Origin: Clostridiales bacterium
GTDB taxonomy: Bacteria; Bacillota; Clostridia; Oscillospirales; Acutalibacteraceae
Assembly: GCA_022801595.1 (NCBI GenBank)
Contig: JAAWSO010000011.1
Location: 1-48,245 of the forward strand
Direction: 5' to 3'
DNA length: 48,245 nucleotides
Below, piece by piece: positions 39,846 through 47,314 of this stretch; within the stretch, counting starts at the first letter, position 1, and each line of letters begins with the position of its first letter. The notes under the pieces were generated by a model. The model saw only the letters and a program-made list of their open reading frames with translations, had not been told where the DNA came from and ran no database searches. A program made the position numbers and the translations under genes.

Positions 39846-41263
39846 AATATGAATTAGTATCCGGTTTGGAGACCCACGTAGAGCTGTCTACCAACACCAA
39901 AATTTTTTGCAGCTGTACCACAGAGTTTGGCGGTGAACAAAACACACATTGTTGCCCGATTTGCATCGGGTTGCCAGGCACCCTGCCAAAGCTGAATGAA
40001 AAAGTAGTGGATTACGCGATTATGGCCGGTTTAGCCACAAACTGTGAAATTTCCCCCATCTCCAAAATGGACCGGAAAAATTACTGTTACCCCGATTTGC
40101 CTAAGGCGTATCAGATTTCCCAATACGATATGCCTCTTTGCAAGAATGGTTATATTGAGCTTTCCAACGGTCGGAAAATCGGCATTACCCGCATCCATAT
40201 TGAGGAGGACGCCGGCAAGCTGATTCACCAGCGGGGCAACACCTATGTGGACTACAACCGGGGCGGCGTTCCGCTGATTGAAATTGTTTCCGAACCGGAT
40301 ATCCGCAGCGTGGAAGAGGCTCGGGAATACGTGGAAAAGCTGCAAATGATCATGCGGTACATTGGGGTGTCCGACTGCAAAATGCAGGAAGGCTCCCTGC
40401 GCTGTGATGTCAACATTTCTTTGCGTCCGGTGGGGCAAGAGGAATTTGGCACCCGCACGGAGATCAAAAACATGAACTCCTTTACGTACATGGAAAAAGC
40501 CATGCGATATGAAATTTCTCGCCAGGCGGATTTGCTGGACAGTGGTGAAGCAATCACACAGGAAACCCTGCGCTATCTTGTGGAGGAAGACCGCACGGAA
40601 AGTATGCGTGGAAAGGAAGACGCCAACGACTACCGGTATTTCCGGGAGCCGGATTTAGTGACCATTGAAGTCAGCCAGGAAAAAATTGACTATTTTCGTT
40701 CCATCCTGCCAGAGCTTCCAGATCCAAAACGTCACCGGTATGTGGAAGAATTGGGTTTACCAGAAACGGATGCGGCCATGCTGGTAAAATACCGTAAGAT
40801 TGCCGAGTATTTTGAAGCTGCCTGCCAAGAAGTCTCGAACCCAAAAGTGGTGGCCAACTGTATTATTGGTCAAGTATTCCGTCGTGTGGAAAACGAAACA
40901 GAAAAAGAAGCGTTCCAGATTTCCATTCCTCCCCAATACTTACGTGATTTAGTATTGCTTTTGGATCAGGGGAAAATTAAAATGAACCTGCTGAAATCCA
41001 CCCTGGAAAAAATGCTGGATACCGGCAAACCAGCCAGCGAACTAATTAGTGAAAGCGATATGGGCGGTATTGATGAGGATACGCTGCATCAGCTGTGTTC
41101 GGAAGCTATTGCCAATAACCCCAATGCGGTGGCCGATTACTTGGGCGGAAAAGAAAAAGCGCTCAAATCCCTGCTGGGACATGTGATGAAAAACTCCCGC
41201 GGACGCGCAGATGCCGTGGAAGCAGAAAAATTGCTCATTCAACTGGCTAACGAAACCAAATAA
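39842..41263 (+). CDS. gatB: Asp/Glu-tRNA amidotransferase subunit B
   Basis: GatB is the kinase/amidotransferase subunit that activates and amidates the misacylated tRNA. The 473 residues include ETHVELSTNTKIFCSCTTEF, HCCPICIGLPGTLPKLNEK, KMDRKNYCYPDLPKAYQISQ, HIEEDAGKLIHQ, and the C-terminal YqeY-like tail (LGGKEKALKSLLGHVMKNSR GR split here as NSRGRA). Metal-site Cys residues in CSCTTEF and CCPIC are present. It is the last gene of the aspS-gatCAB operon and ends at a strong terminator. Confidence 0.96.
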   Translation: MKYELVSGLETHVELSTNTKIFCSCTTEFGGEQNTHCCPICIGLPGTLPKLNEKVVDYAIMAGLATNCEISPISKMDRKNYCYPDLPKAYQISQYDMPLCKNGYIELSNGRKIGITRIHIEEDAGKLIHQRGNTYVDYNRGGVPLIEIVSEPDIRSVEEAREYVEKLQMIMRYIGVSDCKMQEGSLRCDVNISLRPVGQEEFGTRTEIKNMNSFTYMEKAMRYEISRQADLLDSGEAITQETLRYLVEEDRTESMRGKEDANDYRYFREPDLVTIEVSQEKIDYFRSILPELPDPKRHRYVEELGLPETDAAMLVKYRKIAEYFEAACQEVSNPKVVANCIIGQVFRRVENETEKEAFQISIPPQYLRDLVLLLDQGKIKMNLLKSTLEKMLDTGKPASELISESDMGGIDEDTLHQLCSEAIANNPNAVADYLGGKEKALKSLLGHVMKNSRGRADAVEAEKLLIQLANETK

Positions 41264-41272
41264 GATTGAGTA

Positions 41273-41302
41273 TGGTGTGGCATAACTGCCACACCATTTT
41301 TT
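41273..41302 (+). terminator. Terminator of aspS-gatCAB
   Basis: TGGTGTGGCA and TGCCACACCA are perfect arms around TAAC, followed by TTTTTT. Confidence 0.94.
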
Positions 41303-41311
41303 ATGGAAATC

Positions 41312-41360
41312 AAAATCGGGCGCTGCAACCATCTCTTCCGATGTTGCAGCGCCCGATTTT
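41312..41360 (-). terminator. Strong terminator of the lipoprotein gene (bidirectional shape)
   Basis: AAAATCGGGCGCTGCAAC (41312-41329) and GTTGCAGCGCCCGATTTT (41343-41360) are perfect 18-bp arms around a 13-nt loop, directly behind the lipoprotein stop on the minus strand. Confidence 0.88.
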
Positions 41361-41362
41361 CT

Positions 41363-42070
41363 TCATTCCGGTTGTGCAGGTTTAGCGGAATCTCCACTGG
41401 TTTTCTCTGTGTACACAGGGGCAATAATCAGCCGGTCTGCAGTATCCCCTTCCCCTGTCTTTAAGGTATACTTTGTGTTGCCACAAACCATATGCATGGT
41501 TTTAGACGCCCGTTCCGATTTATTTTGGTAAATCCCCAAAGTTTCCGTGATCAGATCCCGCTGTCCTGGATTAAACATGTCAATCAAAGCCGCTACATAA
41601 AAGCCCTTGATCTTGGCCGTTTCACTGTCTGGAACTGCCAGGTTGAGTTCCATCTCATACACTAAAGTTTCATCAATGCCACGGGTATTATTAAAGCTCA
41701 AGGTCCATGTACTGCCATCATAGCTATAGATTCCTGGATTTTTCTCATTGAGGATTTTCAATTCAGCATATCCTTTTTCCTTCAGCCGTTGATTCAAATC
41801 CGAAATTACCCTTTCATTGGTGGTCTGAAACCATTCCACATATTGATTACCTCCGGTTCCATACCGGATTTCCACCGGTGTGGTAACCTCATAGGTCGGA
41901 ACCCCCAAAGCGCTGCGGGAAACCTTCACATTTTCGTTGAGGTTACTCTCCAAATGCTGCAAACCGTCCGATACGGATGAACTGGAACGATCCTCATCAC
42001 TTCCCGCGCAGGCAGACAAAGACGCTGCCACCAGAGCCGCGCCAATGATCAAAAGCCACACCTTTTTCAT
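41363..42070 (-). CDS. Lipoprotein of unknown function
   Basis: I do not recognise a family. The 235 residues begin with a clear lipoprotein signal (MKKVWLLIIGAALVAASLSA then C, lipobox LSAC), followed by an acidic Ser-rich linker. An extracellular domain then holds VEIRYGTGGNQYVEWFQTTN, ERVISDLNQRLKEKGYAELK, STWTLSFNNTRGIDETLVYE and TMHMVCGNTKYTLKTGEGDT. GGAGGG lies 5 nt before the ATG. It is transcribed alone from its own promoter (42099-42127) to a strong hairpin. No catalytic motif; it is likely a surface-exposed protein. Confidence 0.82.
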   Translation of the reverse strand: MKKVWLLIIGAALVAASLSACAGSDEDRSSSSVSDGLQHLESNLNENVKVSRSALGVPTYEVTTPVEIRYGTGGNQYVEWFQTTNERVISDLNQRLKEKGYAELKILNEKNPGIYSYDGSTWTLSFNNTRGIDETLVYEMELNLAVPDSETAKIKGFYVAALIDMFNPGQRDLITETLGIYQNKSERASKTMHMVCGNTKYTLKTGEGDTADRLIIAPVYTEKTSGDSAKPAQPE

Positions 42071-42098
42071 AAATTCCCTCCATTTTCATAGTAAAAAA

Positions 42099-42127
42099 AT
42101 CATACCATTAACTGCTTTGGATTGCAA
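42099..42127 (-). promoter_or_regulatory. Promoter of the lipoprotein gene
   Basis: TTGCAA (42127-42122), a 17-nt spacer and TATGAT (42104-42099) on the minus strand. Confidence 0.75.
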
Positions 42128-42795
42128 GGGGCGAATAGGAAGTTTTTCTTTTTATTGGATGGTTTCTATCACCTTAGCATTTCATCTTAGTAAAATCTCT
42201 CATGATTGTTTAATATTTCCACAGTCTCTTCCAGCGGAAATAGAACCGCATGGCATCCCTGATTGATATGCCCAAAACCTTCATCTCTAGCTCCAATGGT
42301 GAGAAAATTTGAACTGGAGCACATGTCACAGTTCTAAGGCGTTTGGATAATATTCTCTCGCCGTATATTTATAAAAAAATATTCATCCTCCGATATCCAA
42401 ACGATTATCTCTTTCAACGATACAAACGTCTATAAAGCACTACACCGTCCATGACGAGCAACCATTATAGGAATGCAGTCCCATTTTATAATTCTATTTT
42501 TGGTGAAACTAATTTTTTTGGTATTGCGTGTTCGTTATACCATAGCGCATCTTCTTTTTTCATATTTTCAAAGTGTTAAAATCCTTAATTTGTATTTCCA
42601 GGTCTGAAAATCCTGTTTTTCAGGGAAATATGGTTCGATGATCGCTCAAAAAAATAGAAATTCAAGACATTCTGTTCATTGATTAGATTATTTAATAGAT
42701 AATCAGTAAAATTATCCTATTTACAAATAAATTTCCAGATATTCTCTGTAAAAAAAAACAATATTTTGTAATTATTAAGATAATAAAAAAAGGAC
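42128..42795. other. Long AT-rich gap, no gene recognised
   Basis: Nothing of confidence is seen: no frame above 60 codons with a ribosome-binding site, no RNA gene. The stretch is clearly more AT-rich than the coding parts. Confidence 0.5.
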
Positions 42796-42824
42796 TTGAA
42801 ATTTCAAATGAGTTATGGTAAACT
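42796..42824 (+). promoter_or_regulatory. Promoter of a structured leader / RNA unit
   Basis: TTGAAA (42796-42801), a 17-nt spacer and TAAACT (42819-42824). The start point would be at about 42831. Confidence 0.65.
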
Positions 42825-42830
42825 ATAAAC

Positions 42831-43092
42831 AATTTGCGCTTTTAGATCGATAAAAGCAAAATTATGTAATATATTATCCTATGATATTGCGGTATTTTGT
42901 CGTGTAAGCAAGCAAGAGGAAACCATAACTCATGAGAGTATCTGGAAAATGTGCCTACAATCTTTCTAACAGCGTGAATGGTTGAGGTCATGCCAAAACG
43001 GTTCTCACAATGATTTCTTGCATTGTAGAAAGTTTATGGATTATGAACCTCCTAATCCCAAAGACGCATATATGTTATGTGTCTTTTTATTT
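42831..43092 (+). ncRNA. Putative structured non-coding RNA or regulatory leader (about 260 nt)
   Basis: A stretch from the promoter to the terminator at 43059-43090 without a normal gene. It starts with a hairpin (GCTTTTA/TAAAAGC near 42838-42857) and contains CTACAAT at ~42956 matched by ATTGTAG at ~43023. CCATAACTCAT (42923-42933) complements ATGAGTTATGG (42808-42818) in the promoter region. A 17-codon frame at 42932 (MRVSGKCAYNLSNSVNG, AGAGGA 11 nt upstream) and an overlapping 11-codon frame (MVEVMPKRFSQ) may be leader peptides. I could not match it to a known RNA family (not T-box, B12, c-di-GMP, 6S, tmRNA or RNase P by eye). A terminator in front of a small gene is the layout of an attenuated leader. 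Confidence 0.45.
43059..43090 (+). terminator. Intrinsic terminator at the end of the structured leader
   Basis: AAAGAC-G-CATA pairs with TATG-T-GTCTTT (one G-T pair) around TATGT, followed by TTTTTATTTTT. Confidence 0.8.
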
Positions 43093-43158
43093 TTATACAT
43101 TGCTTTCTTTTTCAAAGAGCATATGTATAAACTTACAAAATAAAAAAGGAGTATAGAA

Positions 43159-43296
43159 ATGCAAGAGATGAAACAAAACTATCTTATCCGTTTGAGAGTA
43201 AAAAATAAAGCTCAAACAAAGAAAATTCAACAGCCGTCTTGTAAGTCCTGTGTTAAAGTTTCCACACCAAAAATCCGAAAAAACAAGATCATTTAA
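43159..43296 (+). CDS. 45-residue basic microprotein with a CXXC-like Cys pair
   Basis: A small gene with an excellent ribosome-binding site: AAAAAGGAG is 7 nt before the ATG at 43159. The product reads MQEMKQNYLIRLRVKNKAQT, KKIQQPSCKSCVKVSTPKIR and KNKII; it is strongly basic and has two Cys in CKSC. It is followed by a terminator hairpin at 43324-43365. I do not recognise the family. It resembles the size of the SCIFF peptides but has only two Cys, and no radical-SAM maturase is nearby. Its closest upstream feature is the terminator-ended leader at 42831-43092, so its expression may depend on antitermination. It could also be a chance frame, although the ribosome-binding site, the stop-to-terminator spacing and the lysine-rich codon use argue for a gene. 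Confidence 0.5.
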   Translation: MQEMKQNYLIRLRVKNKAQTKKIQQPSCKSCVKVSTPKIRKNKII

Positions 43297-43323
43297 ACCA
43301 TGAATGTGGTCATTCACAACGCG

Positions 43324-43365
43324 TAAAAGCATGCCGGGATAATCTCGACATGCTTTTATGTTTTC
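43324..43365 (+). terminator. Terminator after the microprotein
   Basis: TAAAAGCATG and CATGCTTTTA arms with inner pairs CG-GA/TC-CG, and TGTTTTC following. Confidence 0.8.
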
Positions 43366-43398
43366 ATAACGAACTACAACGAAAATCGGTAAAATCAA

Positions 43399-43437
43399 AC
43401 CAGCCCTCAGGCTTGCAAATCTGGGGGCTGGTTACAT
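43399..43437 (-). terminator. Terminator of the chemoreceptor gene
   Basis: AACCAGCCC and GGGCTGGTT arms, with TTTGATTTT on the minus strand; 11 nt after the chemoreceptor stop at 43448. Confidence 0.8.
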
Positions 43438-43447
43438 TTAGGAAAGA

Positions 43448-45520
43448 TTAATATTTATCGTTTGGTTGAGGGTAATCGTTGGAATCATTCCATGGATATG
43501 AGTCCTCCGATTGGACAGGAGCATCCTGCTCATAAAAATGGTTTCCCCGCATCATTCCGGGATCCATTCTCTCAAGTTGGAACCGCCCCACCAATTGCTG
43601 CATCAAATGAGATTGACTGGACAGTTCTTCACTAGCAGCCGCACTTTCTTCCGAAGTTGCAGAATTGGTTTGAATGACTGCCGAAATCTGGTTTACCCCA
43701 ATGGTCACCTGCTCAATCGACTTAGCCTGTTGATTGGAAGCCTCCGCGATCTCATCAACCAAGCTTACCACATGGCCCACTCCCTCTACCGCTTGGAGCA
43801 AAGATCGTGCGGTTTCGTCCACAATCTGGGTACCGTTTTTCACAGCGGTCAAAGAATGTTCAATGAGAGAAGAAGTATTTTGGGAAGCCTCTGCACTCTT
43901 TGAAGCCAAATTACGTACTTCATCCGCCACTACACCAAACCCCTTGCCCGCCGTACCTGCACGGGCCGCCTCCACAGCCGCATTAAGCGCCAGAATGTTG
44001 GTCTGGAACGCAATGTCCTCAATGGTTTTGATAATCTTGCTAATTTCATCAGAAGCACTGTTGATTTCACTCATAGCGCGAATCATATCCTGCATCTTCT
44101 GGTTACTCTGCTGCATATTTTCACCCACTTCGCTGGCTTTTCCACTAGCGACCTGAGCATTTTCTGCATTGGACTGCACTTGATTGGAAATATCATTAAT
44201 GGTTGCGGCCAATTCTTCTACAGAACCTGCCTGTTCTGTTACGCCTTGACTCAAGGACTGGGCTCCATTGGATACTTGATCTGCACCATTGGACACCTGT
44301 TGAGCCGCTTCGTTGATTTGAGACAATGTATTGTTCAGAGATCCATGAATGTCGATGATCGCAGTTTGAATCGCTACAAAATTCCCCTCATACTGAATCG
44401 CAATATTTTCTTGGAAATTTCCCTTTGCCATCTCATTCATATGATAAGAGATATCCTCCACCACCATATTCAATTTACCAATGGTGCGCCCCAGGCTTCC
44501 AAGCAAAAGGGCTGTTTCATCCTTCGTCTTAATTTCTGGAACAGGAGCGGACAAATTCCCGTGCTCAAGTAATGCCAAACGATCCACGCACTGTTTGATT
44601 GGATTGGATACGGAGTGTGACATTCGGAAAGCTACAAAAACTGCCACACCAGAAACTACCAAAACGGCTGCCGCAGTCACAATGATACTGATCACAAAAC
44701 TGCTCAAAAATTCATCTTGATGGGCAACTACTCCAATGCTCCATCCCTCACCTCCTTCAATCGGAGCGTAGCCAAATAACTTTGCCTGACCTTGATAAGT
44801 ATAGGAGTCAAATCCACTGTTTCCAGCTAACATTTTTTCATGCAATTGGGCCAAAGGTTTGAGGGCTGCGTCGCTCTTAGCCTGGTTAATAATATTCACT
44901 TGATCGGTCACAAAGGACGGATCCGTGTGGCCAATCACATTTCCATTTTCATCCAAAACATAAGCTTCTCCCTCGTTCCCCATCCGTAGATTGGAAACAA
45001 GCTCACTCAAGAAGGTAGCGTCTACCACGCCATAAACACAGCCATCAAATTGTCCATTGGTTTGGATCGGCGCCATGAATACAATAATAGGATTTCCATC
45101 AATCGTCGAAATGGTCACATCTGAAACAATATTCTGGTTTTCTTTTTTACATCGCTGAAAGAAATCTTCATGGGCAATATTTTCCCCAGTGGTGGCATTT
45201 CCATCCACATCTGCCTTTCCCACTCGAACGAACTCATTGCGCTGTGCAATCACATTACTACGATTGATGATATCAGGATCCATAGGGCCTTTCGTGTGAA
45301 ACGCATCCAGCACGGCAGCCTCTCCCAACACAGCCCAATAATTTTCCAGTTTTTCCTCAATGGTAATCGCCGCCATTTTGGCGGATGGCTCCATCGTTTC
45401 CTGCAAAACATCCATAGTGCCTTTGTAGTTCAGGCCGGCAGCAATTCCCCCAATTATAATTGCTCCCGCTACGGCTACTGTAATCATACTCACTAAAATC
45501 TTCACTTTAATTGATTTCAT
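43448..45520 (-). CDS. Methyl-accepting chemotaxis protein with an extracellular dCache-type sensor
   Basis: A transmembrane chemoreceptor of 690 residues. TM1 lies at ~8-30 ([20 protein letters not shown]), and the sensor domain at ~35-275 includes [20 protein letters not shown] and [17 protein letters not shown], typical of the Cache fold. TM2 is at ~280-300 ([20 protein letters not shown]), followed by HAMP ([20 protein letters not shown]). The coiled-coil signalling domain has the conserved tip [20 protein letters not shown] and [20 protein letters not shown]. The acidic Pro/Asn-rich C-terminus ([17 protein letters not shown]) may be a tether. Start ATG 45520 follows AAGGA by about 12 nt. 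The flagellin and csrA at the left end show a motile organism. The ligand is unknown. It is transcribed alone. Confidence 0.92.
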   Translation of the reverse strand: MKSIKVKILVSMITVAVAGAIIIGGIAAGLNYKGTMDVLQETMEPSAKMAAITIEEKLENYWAVLGEAAVLDAFHTKGPMDPDIINRSNVIAQRNEFVRVGKADVDGNATTGENIAHEDFFQRCKKENQNIVSDVTISTIDGNPIIVFMAPIQTNGQFDGCVYGVVDATFLSELVSNLRMGNEGEAYVLDENGNVIGHTDPSFVTDQVNIINQAKSDAALKPLAQLHEKMLAGNSGFDSYTYQGQAKLFGYAPIEGGEGWSIGVVAHQDEFLSSFVISIIVTAAAVLVVSGVAVFVAFRMSHSVSNPIKQCVDRLALLEHGNLSAPVPEIKTKDETALLLGSLGRTIGKLNMVVEDISYHMNEMAKGNFQENIAIQYEGNFVAIQTAIIDIHGSLNNTLSQINEAAQQVSNGADQVSNGAQSLSQGVTEQAGSVEELAATINDISNQVQSNAENAQVASGKASEVGENMQQSNQKMQDMIRAMSEINSASDEISKIIKTIEDIAFQTNILALNAAVEAARAGTAGKGFGVVADEVRNLASKSAEASQNTSSLIEHSLTAVKNGTQIVDETARSLLQAVEGVGHVVSLVDEIAEASNQQAKSIEQVTIGVNQISAVIQTNSATSEESAAASEELSSQSHLMQQLVGRFQLERMDPGMMRGNHFYEQDAPVQSEDSYPWNDSNDYPQPNDKY

Positions 45521-45622
45521 AAATGGTAGTTCCTTCCTGAAAAAATTCTACATCTTTTTAGAAAAATAAATTGTTAAAAATGTATACTTTTCTTTCCATT
45601 TTATTTTCCTATTATATTTCCT

Positions 45623-45651
45623 ATTATAACAGTAAAGATAGAAAAAATCAA
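45623..45651 (-). promoter_or_regulatory. Promoter of the chemoreceptor gene
   Basis: TTGATT (45651-45646), a 17-nt spacer and TATAAT (45628-45623) on the minus strand, about 100 nt from the start codon. This is a sigma-A type site and not an obvious sigma-D site. Confidence 0.75.
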
Positions 45652-46022
45652 TCTATTTCTTCTATTTTTTGTAATAAATTTGTTAAATTTTGTTAATTAT
45701 TTAGGGAAAAAGTCATAATATGAATTGGATTTTATCCGACTCTTCTTCTTTTTCCATAATTATATTCAAAAAAGCCACCCCAATGGGATGGCTTTTTAAA
45801 ATACATATTATCGACCATTAAGAACAATTATTACTAAATAAACTTACTCATTTCTGACGAAACTTTCCGTTTGATTAATATTTCAAATACGGGATTTAAA
45901 AATTTTCCGAACTATATCCTATCCTCGGAAGAAAAGTCCTCCAAAGGAACCGGTCCACCGAAACCAACGTGCCCGAATCATCCCTTAACTGGAACTTTCA
46001 ACTAAATGCTTAAAAACTTAGC
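45652..46022. other. Gap between the chemoreceptor promoter and the chemoreceptor remnant
   Basis: AT-rich; holds one terminator (45767-45798). No gene is seen. Confidence 0.5.
45767..45798. terminator. Terminator hairpin between the two chemoreceptor loci
   Basis: AAAAAGCCA-CCC pairs with GGG-TGGCTTTTT around CAAT, with A/T tails on both sides. Confidence 0.8.
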
Positions 46023-46354
46023 TTAGCTGGACAATTCCTCACTGGTAGCGGCACTTTCTTCGGATGTGGGAGTTCGTCTATACTGCTGCAGACATCTGAT
46101 CTACACCCTCGGTGATCTGGTGAATTGCGCTGGCTTGTTCATTGGAGGGTTTCTGCAATTTTCGTAATTGCCGCTTCCACCTCTTTGACTCCATCTACAA
46201 CCAGTATCAAAGATTTGGCGGTTTCATCCACCATCTTAGTGCCGTTTTGGATGGCCTGACCGGCACCCCATCAAAATTTGAAGAAAATAGCACGGATGTC
46301 CGTCCAGCAGATAAGCGCAAGCACCAGCACCAAAATAGCAATTCTCTTACTCAA
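46023..46354 (-). pseudogene. Chemoreceptor remnant (N-terminal anchor joined to the C-terminal end)
   Basis: On the minus strand a first piece reads LSKRIAILVLVLALICW (46354-46304, like an MCP N-terminal anchor). After a stop and frame changes, AIQNGTKMVDETAKSLILVV and DGVKEVEAAITKIAE appear, then SNEQASAIHQITEGVDQMSA in another frame, and [16 protein letters not shown] with TAA at 46023. This matches the tail of the chemoreceptor at 43448-45520 ([38 protein letters not shown]). At least two frameshifts and the lack of the sensor and hairpin tip make it a pseudogene, probably a decayed second receptor. Confidence 0.8.
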
Positions 46355-46439
46355 TAAAAAAGATTCTAAATCGATCTATGTTATGAACCATCATCCATCC
46401 TCCACTCTGTTGGAATTTTGGAGTTGGGTCCACATGGTG

Positions 46440-46733
46440 TTACTCCATCTCGTAATCCACAATGCAACTAGCTTCTCGGACTTGGTGGACGTAAGGCTTA
46501 ACAATATCTGCATGATAAGGATGGATTTGATATTGTTCCAAAGCCGCTGGGCTATCCAAAATAATTTCCAGAATCATATCATAGGATCGATCAGAATGAA
46601 GAAAATCAATGCCTACCTGGAGGTCACGGATTACATCAACCTTATCCTTCATAGATAAAAACAACTCTTTTAATTTTTGACATTCGTGTTTGCTATTATC
46701 TTTCAATTTCACAAACAATACATGTTTCACCAT
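46440..46733 (-). CDS. Stress-responsive alpha/beta-barrel (Dabb) domain protein
   Basis: A 97-residue protein matching the Dabb (PF07876-type) fold of ferredoxin-like barrels: MVKHVLFVKLKDNSKHECQK at the start, then DVIRDLQVGIDFLHSDRSYD, ILEIILDSPAALEQYQIHPY and HADIVKPYVHQVREASCIVD. The motif of a His after the first strand and Y--HP-H near the middle is the family norm. ATG 46733 is 9 nt after AGGAG; the longer frame covers 32 further residues without homology. These proteins often act in detoxification or as small enzymes, but the substrate is unknown. It is located downstream of the mobile-like region at the right edge. Confidence 0.85.
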   Translation of the reverse strand: MVKHVLFVKLKDNSKHECQKLKELFLSMKDKVDVIRDLQVGIDFLHSDRSYDMILEIILDSPAALEQYQIHPYHADIVKPYVHQVREASCIVDYEME

Positions 46734-46987
46734 TATGCATCTCTCCTCATTCTTTGGGAAATGGAAACTTTCCAGGAAATATAGAAATTTTTCCTCTGCG
46801 CTCTCTTTATCTTTCTCAAAAGCTCTCAAATCTCCCTTGTTTTATACTGGATTTTATCATCGTTATCCATTTTTATTTTATCTAAAAAAAGGGAAAACGA
46901 CAAGACGCATCCTATAAAAAGATATCAAAAACTCCACCTCTATTTTTATTTAAGATCGCCATATAGATCGTCATATTGAATCCTTCG
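46734..46987. other. Gap upstream of the Dabb gene
   Basis: No supported gene. A minus-strand frame at 46912-47163 crosses the terminator at 46988-47038 and matches nothing. Confidence 0.5.
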
Positions 46988-47038
46988 CTAAAAAAAGCGG
47001 CAAGAAGCACTTTCCAAGTTGTTGTTTCTTGCCGCTTT
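46988..47038 (-). terminator. Terminator downstream of the recombinase-like gene
   Basis: AAAGCGGCAAGAA (46994-47006) and TTCTTGCCGCTTT (47026-47038) are perfect 13-bp arms, with a T run on the minus strand. Confidence 0.85.
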
Positions 47039-47121
47039 ATGATATCTTTGTTAATAATGTAAGCAAATAAACGATCAAAACGGTGTTGTTTTTCATAGGA
47101 AGAGAATTTCCCAAAAATCAG

Positions 47122-47141
47122 GGTGGCAAATCGGTGGCAAA
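47122..47141. repeat. Tandem GGTGGCAAA repeat
   Basis: GGTGGCAAA occurs at 47122-47130 and again at 47133-47141. Similar tandem motifs are found at the att ends of integrated elements in Firmicutes, so it may mark an old integration end, but no integrase gene is in view. Confidence 0.35.
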
Positions 47142-47314
47142 CCACATTTTTCCACACCCTCAACCCCGCCTAAATCCTTGTTTTATGTGGGTTAGAAGTG
47201 CTACACACTCCACATGCGGTGAAAGTTACTTCTTATACTAAATAACGAAATCGTTACCTTTTGCGAAAAGGTTTATACCCCACTTAGGAGGATAGCCTTT
47301 ACTCCACTTACAAG

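Noticed and set aside
43159-43296. The microprotein as a SCIFF (six-Cys) ranthipeptide precursor, suggested by its 45-residue length.
   Set aside because: It has only two Cys and there is no radical-SAM maturase nearby.
43093-43398. A 101-codon minus-strand frame opposite the microprotein.
   Set aside because: It runs through the terminator at 43324-43365 and lacks a ribosome-binding site; the opposite small frame has a perfect one.
46912-47163. An 83-codon minus-strand frame starting at TTG.
   Set aside because: It contains the perfect terminator hairpin at 46988-47038, has no ribosome-binding site and no recognisable motif.
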